The notes: generated from the letters alone by a model not told the origin. 6,067 bases of DNA from an uncultured Collinsella sp. (GCA_900555815.1 USMR01000062.1:1-6067); one strand, 5' to 3'. Shown: positions 1 through 4,867, counted from the stretch's first letter. Program-made: numbers and translations.

Positions 1-5
1 CAATT

Positions 6-33
6 AAAGCCACGTCTTCGGACGTGGCTTTTT
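6..33 (+). terminator. Intrinsic terminator of an upstream gene outside the window
   Basis: A perfect 11-bp stem (6-16 pairing with 21-31) closes a TTCG tetraloop, and the 3' arm runs into a five-T tract (29-33). This is a classical Rho-independent terminator for a + strand transcript entering from the left. The left flank (AATTAAA) gives only a short T run on the other strand, so minus-strand activity would be weaker. Its position means the following Rrf2 operon needs its own promoter. Confidence 0.93.
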
Positions 34-151
34 GCGTTTGATGCACTTTGTTTTGATAGAACGATCGCCCTGGTGCATCTTCGCCCAGAACCCCCGCGCC
101 TTCGGGAACGCAAGTAAAATCTAATGAGTATATCTGTCTGAACAACAGCTT

Positions 152-163
152 TGTTGCGCAACA
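152..163. promoter_or_regulatory. 12-bp perfect palindrome, possible operator
   Basis: TGTTGCGCAACA is perfectly self-complementary and stands 27 bp upstream of the TATACT box, so it would lie just upstream of the -35 region. The spacing suits an activator or repressor site. The regulator is unknown; the Rrf2 protein encoded downstream is one candidate. Confidence 0.4.
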
Positions 164-184
164 CCTGTTCTACGAGACAGGGGG

Positions 185-198
185 TTAGGTTATACTAA
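185..198 (+). promoter_or_regulatory. Probable -10 box embedded in a dyad (possible Rrf2 operator)
   Basis: TATACT at 191-196 matches five of six bases of the sigma70 -10 consensus and is the best such box in the leader. It lies inside TTAGGTTATACTAA, whose ends TTAG and CTAA are inverted repeats with a symmetric TA at the centre. No good -35 hexamer stands 17 bp upstream (168-173 reads TTCTAC). Rrf2 regulators commonly repress their own operon from sites overlapping the promoter, so this is a plausible autoregulatory site; that link is inferred. Confidence 0.45.
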
Positions 199-345
199 AT
201 TGCACTGTGCGCCGCATCTGATGCATTTCGCTCCAAGCGCGGCACTCAGTGGATATCCGATTTACCATTTGGATGTCCTGGCGGTCATTTAGCGTTTCGA
301 CACAAGCTCGGCCCCGGAGCTCGTTCGAGCTGTTCGTATTCCTTG

Positions 346-352
346 AAAGGGG
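346..352 (+). promoter_or_regulatory. Ribosome binding site fixing the Rrf2 start
   Basis: AAAGGGG ends 4 nt before the ATG at 357. It is the only purine-rich Shine-Dalgarno-like stretch in the region and rules in the ATG at 357 over the in-frame GTG at 249. Confidence 0.7.
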
Positions 353-356
353 AAAA

Positions 357-842
357 ATGGACATATCGAGGAAGACTGATTACGCCCTTCGCATGCTGGC
401 GATGCTTGCCGAGGATCCGGAGCGTTTGCTTTCTGTTCGCACCGCTGCCGAAGAGGTCAATGTCCCGTATTCGTTTGCCCGCTCGATTCAGCACGGTTTG
501 GTCCAGGCCGGTATTGTGGAGAGCCTGCGTGGCGTCCACGGTGGCATGCGTCTCAAGGTCAGTCCGGACGACGTCACTATCCGCCAGGTCGTCGAGGCCG
601 TTCAGGGTCCTATGGTTATGAACGATTGCACCGCGCCCGATGGTGACTGTGCGCGCATGGGCGCGTGCTGCTATCATCCCCTGTGGGCCGGAGCCCAGGC
701 GTTGATGCGCGACTACCTCGATTCCGTTTCGCTCGGCGACATCGTCGCTCACCGCCAGTTCCCGGCCGTCGATCCCAAGTTCGCCGACCGCGAAGCGTTT
801 CCCGAGTACGCCACCTGCGCGTGCGCTTACCGGGAGGAATAG
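357..842 (+). CDS. Rrf2-family transcriptional regulator with Fe-S-type cysteine cluster
   Basis: A 161-residue winged-helix regulator of the Rrf2 family (IscR, NsrR, RirA, CymR relatives). The N-terminus MDISRKTDYALRML is the family signature, the HTH lies at about residues 25-50, and the wing carries RGVHGGMRL (58-66). A cysteine cluster follows the dimerisation helix: C91, C98 and C104, in the place where IscR binds its cluster, plus an adjacent C105. An extra CxC (C154, C156) sits near the C-terminus and is not part of the classical triad. Members with these cysteines usually sense iron-sulfur status, NO or redox stress and act as DNA-binding dimers in the cytoplasm. The start at 357 is chosen for its Shine-Dalgarno AAAGGGG and for agreement with the family N-terminus. 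mutY follows 21 nt later and is probably co-transcribed. Which signal is sensed cannot be read from the sequence. Confidence 0.92.
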   Translation: MDISRKTDYALRMLAMLAEDPERLLSVRTAAEEVNVPYSFARSIQHGLVQAGIVESLRGVHGGMRLKVSPDDVTIRQVVEAVQGPMVMNDCTAPDGDCARMGACCYHPLWAGAQALMRDYLDSVSLGDIVAHRQFPAVDPKFADREAFPEYATCACAYREE

Positions 843-863
843 CGCCGCATAAGGAGCATAGCC

Positions 864-1769
864 ATGATTCAGGACCCCTTTCGTTCGATGATTCGTTCGG
901 AAGGGGTCCTGCGTTATCGCGACCTTCCGTGGCGCCGCACACGCGATCCGTACATCATTTGGCTTTCTGAGGTCATGCTGCAGCAAACGCAGGTGCCGCG
1001 TGTGGAGGCGCGCATGCCGGTGTGGCTCGATCGTTTTCCGACTGTGCAGGCGCTTGCCCAGGCCGCGCCTTCCGATGTTTTGGACGCTTGGCAGGGCATG
1101 GGCTACAACCGACGCGCTCTGGCGCTTCATGGGGCCGCTCAGCGCGTTGTAGAGGACTGGGACGGGGAGTTTCCGCGTGAGACGCGTGACTTGGTCGCTC
1201 TGCCCGGCATTGGCCCGGCAACGGCGCAGGGCATCCGTTCGTTTGCGTTTGATCTTCCAGGCGTGTATCTAGAGACCAATGTGCGCACGGTCTTTTTGCA
1301 TCATTTCTTTCCCGATGTGCCGGCCGTTCCCGATCGCGAGCTGGTGCCGCTGATTCAAGCCGCCTGTCCGGCGGCCCCTGGTGCGGCGGCGGATGAGATT
1401 GCGCCCTTTGCCGTGCCTCAAGACGATGCCGACACGCCGCGCGCATGGTATTACGCGTTGCTGGATTACGGCGCGTATCTTAAAAAGACGCTGCCCAATC
1501 CGTCCAGGCGGTCGGCGGGCTATAGTCGTCAGTCCAAGTTTGAGGGCTCGCGTCGCCAAAAGCGCGCCCACATTGTGCGCATGCTGCTGGCGGCGCGCGA
1601 TGGGCAACCGGCAGGTATTACGCTCGATGAAGCCGTTGCAGGCGTTAACGAGATGGAGACGGCAGCCGGCCGAGAGCCGGTCGAGCGCGAGCTGGTCGCA
1701 AGCATTCTTGCCGATCTGGAGCGCGAGGGCTTTTGCGGCTCCGAGGGCGATCGTTGGCTGAGTGTGTAG
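864..1769 (+). CDS. mutY: A/G-specific adenine glycosylase, MutY-like, lacking the Fe-S cluster
   Basis: A 301-residue HhH-GPD DNA glycosylase that should remove adenine mispaired with 8-oxoguanine or G. Visible landmarks are PWR (22-24), WLSEVMLQQTQV (33-44) with catalytic Glu36, GMGYNRRA (78-85), and the helix-hairpin-helix LPGIGPATAQGI (113-124). At the position of the catalytic Asp (D138 in E. coli, LDGNV) this protein reads LETNV, so Glu137 replaces Asp. The four-cysteine C-x6-C-x2-C-x5-C cluster motif is absent; only C168 and C291 exist. Residues 167-192 form an Ala/Pro/Asp-rich insertion. After FEGSRRQKR (226-234) a short, probably winged-helix C-terminus (234-301) replaces the Nudix-like 8-oxoG recognition domain of classical MutY (about 350 residues). 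Shine-Dalgarno AAGGAG (851-856) stands 7 nt before the ATG. An in-frame ATG at 888 has no such site. I believe a cluster-less branch with FEGS..RQ tails exists in anaerobes (recollection); the activity is inferred. Confidence 0.85.
   Translation: MIQDPFRSMIRSEGVLRYRDLPWRRTRDPYIIWLSEVMLQQTQVPRVEARMPVWLDRFPTVQALAQAAPSDVLDAWQGMGYNRRALALHGAAQRVVEDWDGEFPRETRDLVALPGIGPATAQGIRSFAFDLPGVYLETNVRTVFLHHFFPDVPAVPDRELVPLIQAACPAAPGAAADEIAPFAVPQDDADTPRAWYYALLDYGAYLKKTLPNPSRRSAGYSRQSKFEGSRRQKRAHIVRMLLAARDGQPAGITLDEAVAGVNEMETAAGREPVERELVASILADLEREGFCGSEGDRWLSV
870..911 (+). repeat. 11-bp perfect inverted repeat over the mutY start
   Basis: CAGGACCCCTT (870-880) and AAGGGGTCCTG (901-911) are exact reverse complements separated by 20 nt. 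The loop carries two TTCGTTCG direct repeats (880-887 and 892-899). The arms span codons 3 to 16 of mutY, so the mRNA can form a stable GC-rich hairpin 6 nt after the start codon; it could lower translation initiation or serve as a binding site. Confidence 0.75.
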
Positions 1770-1883
1770 CTCACTCGAATCTGAAGAACGGGATTGTAAG
1801 GTTTAAATTCTCGGCATGAGGGCATCCTTAAAGCAAGGCCGCTCAAAGTCTGTGGGCGGCATGCGTTGAAGGGAAGTACACCT

Positions 1884-2423
1884 ATGGATTTTGAGAATTC
1901 CCAAACCAAGAAGAACCTCGAGACCGCTTTTGCCGGTGAGTCCCAGGCACACACCAAGTATCGCTACTATGCATCCAAGGCCAAAAAGGACGGCTACGTT
2001 CAGATCTCGAATATTTTTGCCGAGACGGCGGGCAACGAGTCCGAGCACGCCAAGCTGTGGTTTAAGTATCTGCACGACGGCGCCGTTCCGGGCACTCTGG
2101 ACAACCTGCGCGACGCCGCTGCGGGCGAGAACTACGAGTGGACCACGATGTACGACGAGTTCGCCAAGACCGCCGAGGAGGAGGGCTTTGTCGAGATCGC
2201 CGAGAAGTTCCGTGGCGTCGCCGCCGTCGAGAAGGCCCACGAGGAGCGCTACAACAAGCTCGTCGAGCGCATCGAGTCGGGCGAAGTGTTTGAGCGTGAG
2301 GGCGTGAAGGTGTGGAAGTGCCTGAACTGCGGGCACCTGCACGTTGGTGCCGAGGCGCCTGAGGTGTGCCCGGTGTGTAACCACCCGAAGGCGTACTTTG
2401 AGGAGCAGGTGGTGAACTACTAG
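1884..2423 (+). CDS. rbr: Rubrerythrin (diiron peroxidase with C-terminal rubredoxin domain)
   Basis: A 179-residue cytoplasmic rubrerythrin, which reduces hydrogen peroxide to water with electrons from NADH via rubredoxin-type partners; it is a main peroxide defence of anaerobes. The four-helix ferritin-like domain (about 1-135) shows the expected diiron ligands: E19 (AGES), E52 and H55 (ESEH), E82 and E85 (ENYEW), and E116 and H119 (VEKAHEERY). The rubredoxin domain (about 140-179) has C146-x2-C149 and C162-x2-C165 (KCLNCG, VCPVCN). The length is slightly below the Desulfovibrio prototype of about 191 residues. The ATG at 1884 is chosen because GAAGGGAAG (1868-1876) precedes it with good spacing and the protein then begins as usual for the family; an in-frame TTG at 1866 adds only six residues. 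The 114-bp gap after mutY shows no clear terminator or promoter. A strong terminator lies downstream, so rbr ends its transcript. Confidence 0.97.
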   Translation: MDFENSQTKKNLETAFAGESQAHTKYRYYASKAKKDGYVQISNIFAETAGNESEHAKLWFKYLHDGAVPGTLDNLRDAAAGENYEWTTMYDEFAKTAEEEGFVEIAEKFRGVAAVEKAHEERYNKLVERIESGEVFEREGVKVWKCLNCGHLHVGAEAPEVCPVCNHPKAYFEEQVVNY

Positions 2424-2439
2424 CGCTTGGCGCTGGCTG

Positions 2440-2622
2440 CTGCGGAGCGCAGGGCGGGAGGCCTGATCGCCTTCCCTCCCCGCTCACGGCTCCGCAGGGG
2501 CGCGTTGAGGGAAGGCAATCCGGCCTCCCGCCCTGCGCTCCGGCGTTGGGTCGTCGCGTGCTCGTTACAGAAAAGCTGATAAGAAGTTTGTGTGCCGCCC
2601 CTTATGGGGCGGCACGTTTTTG
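2440..2622 (+). repeat. Intergenic hairpin-linker-terminator element, copy 1
   Basis: This starts 16 nt after the rbr stop codon. Two 36-nt arms (2443-2478 and 2507-2542) pair at 34 of 36 positions, including an uninterrupted outer 21 bp, around a 28-nt loop. A linker (2543-2591) then leads to an intrinsic terminator (2592-2621). The segment 2537-2622 aligns without gaps to 3441-3526 with 77 of 86 identical bases. The loop segment 2482-2497 also matches copy 2 (CGCTCACGGCT-x-CGCAG). No open frame or transposase is present, so it is a non-coding repeat family of unknown role. Confidence 0.88.
2592..2621 (+). terminator. Intrinsic terminator after rbr
   Basis: A 10-bp perfect stem (2592-2601 with 2606-2615) and a TTAT loop are followed by G and five T residues. 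It forms the 3' end of repeat copy 1 and separates rbr from the membrane-protein gene. Confidence 0.93.
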
Positions 2623-2658
2623 TGGGGGCCGGTTGGGGCGGTGACGTTGCTTAGAGGG

Positions 2659-2664
2659 TACACT
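2659..2664 (+). promoter_or_regulatory. Possible -10 box of the membrane-protein gene
   Basis: TACACT matches four of six bases of the -10 consensus and lies about 43 nt before the ATG at 2707, after the terminator that isolates this gene. The nearest -35-like hexamer, TTGGGG (2633-2638), is 20 bp away, longer than ideal, so the call is tentative. Confidence 0.3.
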
Positions 2665-2706
2665 GGGTAGCGTTGGCTATTCGTTTCCTCTTGTGAGGTG
2701 TTGGTT

Positions 2707-3339
2707 ATGGGCAAGAAGTCTCGGGCTCGGGTTGCTGCGGCGGGAACTCGCAAGGATCCTGGTCGTCGGGTTGCCGAGGGTAAAAAGGCCGATCGTGCCG
2801 AGAAGGACAAGAAAGTCGGCGCGCATGCTCATCCTGAGTGGGCGCCTCATTTGAATTCGGCTAGTGAGGATTTGACTGCCAAGTTGTTTACTCTGGTCGA
2901 GGTAATTTTGGGCGTGGTGCCCCTTGTGGTTATCGGTTTATTCTTGGCTTCGAAGGACGCCACGAGTGTCGATAAACTCACCGAGGTCTTTTCGCAGGAC
3001 CCCTCGATGGTGGTCTCGTTTATTTCTGCGTGCTTGCAGCCGTTTGTGGCGTACATGCTGTATATGGTCTACCGCAAATACTGCGAGGGTGATGCGGGCT
3101 TTGCCGCCGGTAACCTGATCGGTCTTTTGTGCTCCGAGATCCTACTGCTCAATATCCCGGGCGTCATCGGTATGGGCATCTTGCTGTGGCGTGTTTGGCG
3201 CAACGTCGCCCCGCACTTTGAGAGCTGGTTGTTTGAGCGTCGTGCAATGGGCGTGCTGGCAGACATTGCGGGCTCGCTCGTGATTTTAGCCTTGGCGTTT
3301 ATGTGCGCCACCGCCGCCCGCGGTCTCGCGGGCATCTAA
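2707..3339 (+). CDS. Uncharacterised four-TM membrane protein
   Basis: A 210-residue protein of no family I recognise. The first 40 residues are strongly basic (Lys/Arg-rich, MGKKSRARVAAAG...) and probably cytoplasmic or nucleic-acid/phospholipid-contacting. Hydrophobic segments lie at about 61-82, 101-122, 133-162 and 183-206; the third is long and contains a Pro-Gly (151-152), so it may be kinked. Connecting stretches include VYRKYCEG (121-128) and WRVWRNVAPHFESW (161-174). No catalytic motif or signal peptide is evident. The ATG at 2707 is chosen over the GTG at 2698 because TGAGG (2694-2698) stands 8 nt before it. The gene is monocistronic: a terminator precedes it at 2592-2621 and another follows at 3495-3525. 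It is bracketed by two copies of the same repeat element. Base composition and codon use resemble rbr and mutY, so recent transfer is not indicated. Confidence 0.82.
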   Translation: MGKKSRARVAAAGTRKDPGRRVAEGKKADRAEKDKKVGAHAHPEWAPHLNSASEDLTAKLFTLVEVILGVVPLVVIGLFLASKDATSVDKLTEVFSQDPSMVVSFISACLQPFVAYMLYMVYRKYCEGDAGFAAGNLIGLLCSEILLLNIPGVIGMGILLWRVWRNVAPHFESWLFERRAMGVLADIAGSLVILALAFMCATAARGLAGI

Positions 3340-3354
3340 AGCTGCCTCCACCGA

Positions 3355-3526
3355 CTGCGGAGCACGGGGCGGGGAAACACCTTTCCCTCTCGCTCACGGC
3401 TGCGCAGGTCGCGCGAGGTAAAGGTGTTTCCCTACCCTGTGCTCCGGCTTCGGGTCGTCGCGTGCTTGCTACTGAAAAACTGATAAGAAGTTAGCGTGCC
3501 GCCCCTTTTGGGGCGGCACGTTTTTG
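3355..3526 (+). repeat. Intergenic hairpin-linker-terminator element, copy 2
   Basis: This starts 15 nt after the stop codon at 3339. Arms 3358-3393 and 3411-3446 pair at 33 of 36 positions (two of them G-T) around a 17-nt loop. Linker and terminator (3447-3526) match copy 1 closely. The inner stem (3373-3384) differs in sequence from copy 1, yet its partner arm differs correspondingly, so pairing is kept. The outer stem ends (CGGAGC / GCTCCG) are identical in both copies. Confidence 0.87.
3495..3525 (+). terminator. Intrinsic terminator after the four-TM gene
   Basis: An 11-bp perfect stem (3495-3505 with 3510-3520), a TTTT loop and five T residues. It is nearly identical to the terminator at 2592-2621 and is the 3' end of repeat copy 2. 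Confidence 0.93.
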
Positions 3527-3619
3527 TATGGGGTCCCTGTCTTCACAATTTCCGTCAAGCTTTTGGTTAGATTTTGGTCAGTTGGCGTAAGGGTGGAAGG
3601 CCAAAAGATTGCTGGCGAA

Positions 3620-3682
3620 AAAAGCTCAGAGAAAGTGCTGGTAGGGGAGTTGTTGAGCTTTTCGACAGCTTTTGAGCAAAAG
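3620..3682 (+). repeat. Inverted repeats in the non-coding leader of the 3779 gene
   Basis: AAAAGCTCA (3620-3628) and TGAGCTTTT (3654-3662) are exact reverse complements 25 nt apart. A second inverted repeat, CTTTTG-AG-CAAAAG, follows at 3669-3682. The surrounding 3527-3778 holds no convincing gene; a 74-residue frame from 3524 starts inside the terminator and has no ribosome binding site. A weak promoter-like pair, TTGAGC (3672-3677) and TATTGC (3695-3700) with 17-bp spacing, overlaps the second repeat. Confidence 0.5.
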
Positions 3683-3778
3683 AAACTTTGTGGCTATTGC
3701 CGGCGATTGCGTTGTCGCGGTCATGGCGGTGCGGGATGCTGGTCGTAAGCGTCGAACGCTCCGATTTTGGAGGCCAAC

Positions 3779-4213
3779 ATGGACCTGTTTCTTGAGACCC
3801 CACAGCAACAAGCCGAGCGCATGCTGCGGCAGCAGCGGCGGCTTATAGAGATGCAAATGCAAGGGGTTGCCAACCAGGCGCCCGTGCAAAACGTCGTGCC
3901 CGCTGCTGTACCTGCAGCCGTGTCCGGGTGCGAATCGGCACCAGAGGCCTATTCCGTACAGCAAGATTCATATGCGCAGGAGCTCGCGTTCGACAAGCGT
4001 CGTGCGCGTCGTCGCCGCGTGGGCCAGCGCCTGCGCACATTGGCGATGATCGTGCTCATTCCGCTAGGACTTGCGGCAATCTTCTTGGCCTCATATGCCC
4101 TCACGTGCATTCTCAACGGTGCCTCGCCCAATGAGGTGCTCCAGCATCTAGCGGCCCTGGGCCAGCGCCTAGGCGATGTCGCAACAACCATCCGCGCCGG
4201 CTGGGAGAGTTAG
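3779..4213 (+). CDS. Small Gln-rich protein with one membrane segment, unknown function
   Basis: A 144-residue protein that I do not recognise. Residues 1-28 are a Gln/Arg/Met-rich amphipathic stretch (TPQQQAERMLRQQRRL), probably helical. Residues 30-58 are an Ala/Pro/Val-rich linker. RRARRRR (74-80) is a strongly basic patch immediately before a single TM helix (about 88-112), which predicts N-terminus in, C-terminus out by the positive-inside rule. The last 30 residues form a short amphipathic tail. The ATG at 3779 is preceded by GGAGG (3769-3773) with 5-nt spacing; an in-frame TTG at 3767 overlaps that site and is unlikely. It stands alone, after a terminator and about 120 bp before the next cassette. 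The layout resembles small membrane-anchored accessory proteins, but no function can be assigned. Confidence 0.72.
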   Translation: MDLFLETPQQQAERMLRQQRRLIEMQMQGVANQAPVQNVVPAAVPAAVSGCESAPEAYSVQQDSYAQELAFDKRRARRRRVGQRLRTLAMIVLIPLGLAAIFLASYALTCILNGASPNEVLQHLAALGQRLGDVATTIRAGWES

Positions 4214-4303
4214 CGTTTGTCACATTAGGACTTCCAGGGTGTACGAATTATCGCCACGAGCAGAATTCTTGCATCCTGTGGGTCCTGTCGTGCGACTGAA
4301 AAG

Positions 4304-4324
4304 TATTATTGAAGATAAATAATA
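4304..4324 (+). promoter_or_regulatory. AT-rich inverted repeat before the nucleotidyltransferase gene, possible operator
   Basis: TATTATT (4304-4310) and AATAATA (4318-4324) are exact reverse complements separated by 7 nt, ending 12 nt before the ATG at 4337. The leader from 4300 is markedly AT-richer than its surroundings. A site in this place could be bound by the HTH protein encoded second in the operon. No good -35/-10 pair was found. Confidence 0.4.
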
Positions 4325-4336
4325 ATAGGATTTGCT

Positions 4337-4867
4337 ATGTATAAGCAGGATTTAGAGCAGACTCTTTTGGGCATTGACGAAGAGGCGGAGCTGGAAATAG
4401 GTCCAAGAGACGACAGGCCGAACGTTGTATTGGTGGGAGGAAGCGCCTTCATGCTAAACGATGTGACGAATCGTTCGGTTACACATGACATTGATGTGTT
4501 TGAGGCAGATAGGTGCCTCCGCGAGATCATAGCTCGATACCCCGAGGTGAATGGTATGGCGGTGGCATATTGTAATCAGATGCCGTTCAATTACGAAGAT
4601 CGTTTGATTCCCTTGGATATTGGGGCGCGCTTTATCAGGTACTTTACGCCATCCTTGGAGGACCTGGCGGTAATGAAGCTCTATGCCTTCCGTCCGAACG
4701 ACATCATCGATCTTCATAGCCAGGCATTCGTCGACCGACTTGATTGGGGACTGCTCGAACGGCTTATATTCGACGAGGGCGAGGCGCTGGCGTCGTCGCC
4801 TTCGGAGCGGAGTTATCAAGAGATGGTCTGCGCATACAGCCAATACAAAAAGGAGGTGCTCGGTTGA
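4337..4867 (+). CDS. Nucleotidyltransferase-fold protein (DUF6036/AbiEii-like), possible toxin
   Basis: A 176-residue single-domain protein with the hallmarks of the minimal nucleotidyltransferase superfamily. VLVGGSAFML (31-40) holds the GGS motif. THDIDVF (49-55) supplies D51 and D53, the DxD metal-binding pair. EDLAVMKLYAFRPNDIIDL (108-126) carries K114 and the D122-x2-D125 seen in AbiEii/DUF1814/DUF6036 relatives. Such proteins transfer a nucleotide to an RNA, protein or antibiotic; several act as toxins in AbiE-type (type IV) toxin-antitoxin systems. Its size is at the small end for the group. The ATG at 4337 follows AGGA (4327-4330) by 6 nt. Its stop codon overlaps the TTG start of the HTH gene, so the two form an operon. 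It uses AGA/AGG/ATA codons more than the neighbouring rbr and rmuC, which hints at acquisition. A housekeeping or antibiotic-modifying role cannot be excluded. Confidence 0.8.
   Translation: MYKQDLEQTLLGIDEEAELEIGPRDDRPNVVLVGGSAFMLNDVTNRSVTHDIDVFEADRCLREIIARYPEVNGMAVAYCNQMPFNYEDRLIPLDIGARFIRYFTPSLEDLAVMKLYAFRPNDIIDLHSQAFVDRLDWGLLERLIFDEGEALASSPSERSYQEMVCAYSQYKKEVLG
4851..4856 (+). promoter_or_regulatory. Ribosome binding site fixing the TTG start of the HTH gene
   Basis: AGGAGG, the best Shine-Dalgarno sequence in the window, lies 7 nt before TTG 4864-4866. It falls inside the end of the nucleotidyltransferase gene and supports translational coupling. Confidence 0.8.

Larger units (their letters stand above)
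34..356. other. Intergenic leader of the Rrf2-mutY operon
   Basis: About 320 bases without a convincing gene. An open frame does run in from a GTG at 249 in phase with the Rrf2 gene, but no Shine-Dalgarno sequence precedes that GTG and the extra 36 residues are unlike the Rrf2 N-terminus. The stretch holds a 12-bp perfect palindrome (152-163), a TATACT box inside a dyad (185-198), and an AGCTCG-TT-CGAGCT inverted repeat (318-331) just before the ribosome binding site. If transcription starts near 203, the 5' UTR would be about 150 nt, long enough to hold leader regulation. Confidence 0.6.

Noticed and set aside
249..356. N-terminal extension of the Rrf2 protein from the GTG at 249
   Set aside because: No Shine-Dalgarno sequence there, the residues do not fit the Rrf2 N-terminus, and the ATG at 357 has both.
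285..1130. 281-residue open frame on the minus strand across the Rrf2 and mutY genes
   Set aside because: It is antisense to two well-recognised genes, and its His/Arg-rich composition is what third-position GC bias produces in a shadow frame.
1760..1776. Hairpin GAGTG/CACTC at the mutY stop codon as a terminator
   Set aside because: Only 5 bp, with no following T tract.
1770..1883. Promoter for rbr
   Set aside because: TTGTAA (1794-1799) has no acceptable -10 box 16-18 bp downstream, and no better pair was found, so none is annotated.
1803..2384. 193-residue minus-strand frame opposite rbr
   Set aside because: rbr is certain in the other strand; this frame is a Leu/Val-rich shadow of its codons with no ribosome binding site.
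2440..3526. Insertion sequence or composite transposon bounded by the two repeats
   Set aside because: The repeats are in direct orientation, hold no transposase, and no target-site duplication could be identified; the gene between them is a membrane protein with host-like composition.
2440..3526. CRISPR array
   Set aside because: Only two copies, each over 170 nt and about 900 bp apart with a gene between; there is no repeat-spacer periodicity.
3524..3748. 74-residue frame after the second terminator
   Set aside because: It starts within the terminator's T tract, lacks a ribosome binding site and has a Cys/Arg/Gly-rich tail typical of chance frames.
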